From Elusimicrobiota bacterium (lineage in GTDB: Bacteria; CAYTYR01; UBA6262; DAOVJB01), in assembly GCA_030673425.1 (NCBI GenBank), contig DAOVJB010000089.1:1-5836 (forward strand): DNA of 5,836 bases. The letters run 5' to 3'. The position numbers and the translations under genes were made by a program. Under the pieces are notes generated by a model. It saw only the letters and a program-made list of their open reading frames with translations, searched no databases and was not told the DNA's origin. Below, in pieces: positions 5,659-5,836 of the stretch; position 1 is the stretch's first letter, and every line of letters starts with the position of its first letter.

Positions 5659-5836
5659 GTGATATTCAAAAAAACAGTTCTATTTTTATTTTTACTGTTG
5701 CTTTCTGCAAATATATCTAATGCCGAAGAGAAGCTTACACTGGCAGATTGTATTGAACTTGGTATAGAAAATAATTTTGATATAAAAAAAGCAAACTACG
5801 ATTTTCTTTCCAGTAAAGAGACAACAAAACAAGTAA
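5659..5836 (+). CDS. TolC-family outer-membrane efflux protein, N-terminal fragment, 3' end outside window
   Basis: A reading frame opens at GTG 5659 and runs off the window, giving 59 residues. It begins MIFKK, then a strongly hydrophobic stretch (residues 7-17) and S20-N-A22 as a likely Sec cleavage site, so the product is exported. The mature N-terminus EEKLTLADCIELGIENNFDIKKA matches the start of the outer-membrane efflux (OEP/TolC) domain, where a (L/T)xxAxxxAxxNNxxI helix opens each half. Full members are usually 400-500 residues and form trimeric channels with an inner-membrane pump and periplasmic adaptor; those partners would be expected downstream, outside this window. The gene follows dusB by 34 bases and has a good ribosome site, so it may share the transcript. 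The identification rests on a short stretch, and the substrate cannot be told. Confidence 0.75.
   Translation, partial: MIFKKTVLFLFLLLLSANISNAEEKLTLADCIELGIENNFDIKKANYDFLSSKETTKQV

Noticed and set aside
5649-5723. Small GTG-started frame of 24 codons overlapping the TolC-like start
   Set aside because: It starts inside the ribosome site and ends quickly at a TAA; the 5659 frame gives a clear signal peptide and OEP motif.

Overview
The window is an AT-rich, gene-dense bacterial segment. It holds seven complete protein-coding genes, two genes cut by the window edges, one strong terminator and one good promoter candidate. The truncated TolC-type outer-membrane gene at the right edge and two proteins with cleavable signal peptides point to a Gram-negative (diderm) cell. 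The mix of families resembles uncultivated diderm lineages such as Omnitrophota. That mix comprises a RecB/Cas4-like nuclease with a coiled-coil tail, a YdjM-like membrane hydrolase, a receiver-CheX fusion, a small zinc-ribbon membrane protein and a DusB whose active-site motif reads NAACP. The taxonomic guess is from memory and weak.

Left block (1-2772, plus strand). Four genes run head to tail with gaps of 29, 1 and 24 bases, so they are probably co-transcribed: the 3' end of an iron-sulfur PD-(D/E)XK nuclease, a small membrane protein with metal-ligand motifs, a cytoplasmic PEBP (YbhB/YbcL) protein, and a 444-residue signalling protein. The last combines a CheY-like receiver, four tandem ~29-residue helical repeats like the N-terminal domains of GspE/PilB/MshE ATPases, and a CheX-like phosphatase domain that keeps its E-x-x-N motif. 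It is the most interesting gene here. The block ends at a perfect 13-bp stem terminator (2794-2827) that can serve both strands.

Middle block (2846-3700, minus strand). A single convergent gene encodes a secreted protein of unknown function.

Right block (3701-5836, plus strand). A 178-base divergent intergenic region carries a sigma70-like promoter and an inverted repeat. It is followed by a polytopic membrane protein of unknown function, a zinc-ribbon membrane protein, tRNA-dihydrouridine synthase, and the start of a TolC-family gene that begins at GTG. Gaps are 5, 22 and 34 bases, so this is probably a second transcription unit.

No RNA gene, CRISPR array, insertion sequence, attachment site or origin was seen. 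There is no convincing wholly new multi-gene system. The best leads are the receiver-repeat-CheX fusion and two conserved-looking orphan families (2846-3700 and 3879-4331).
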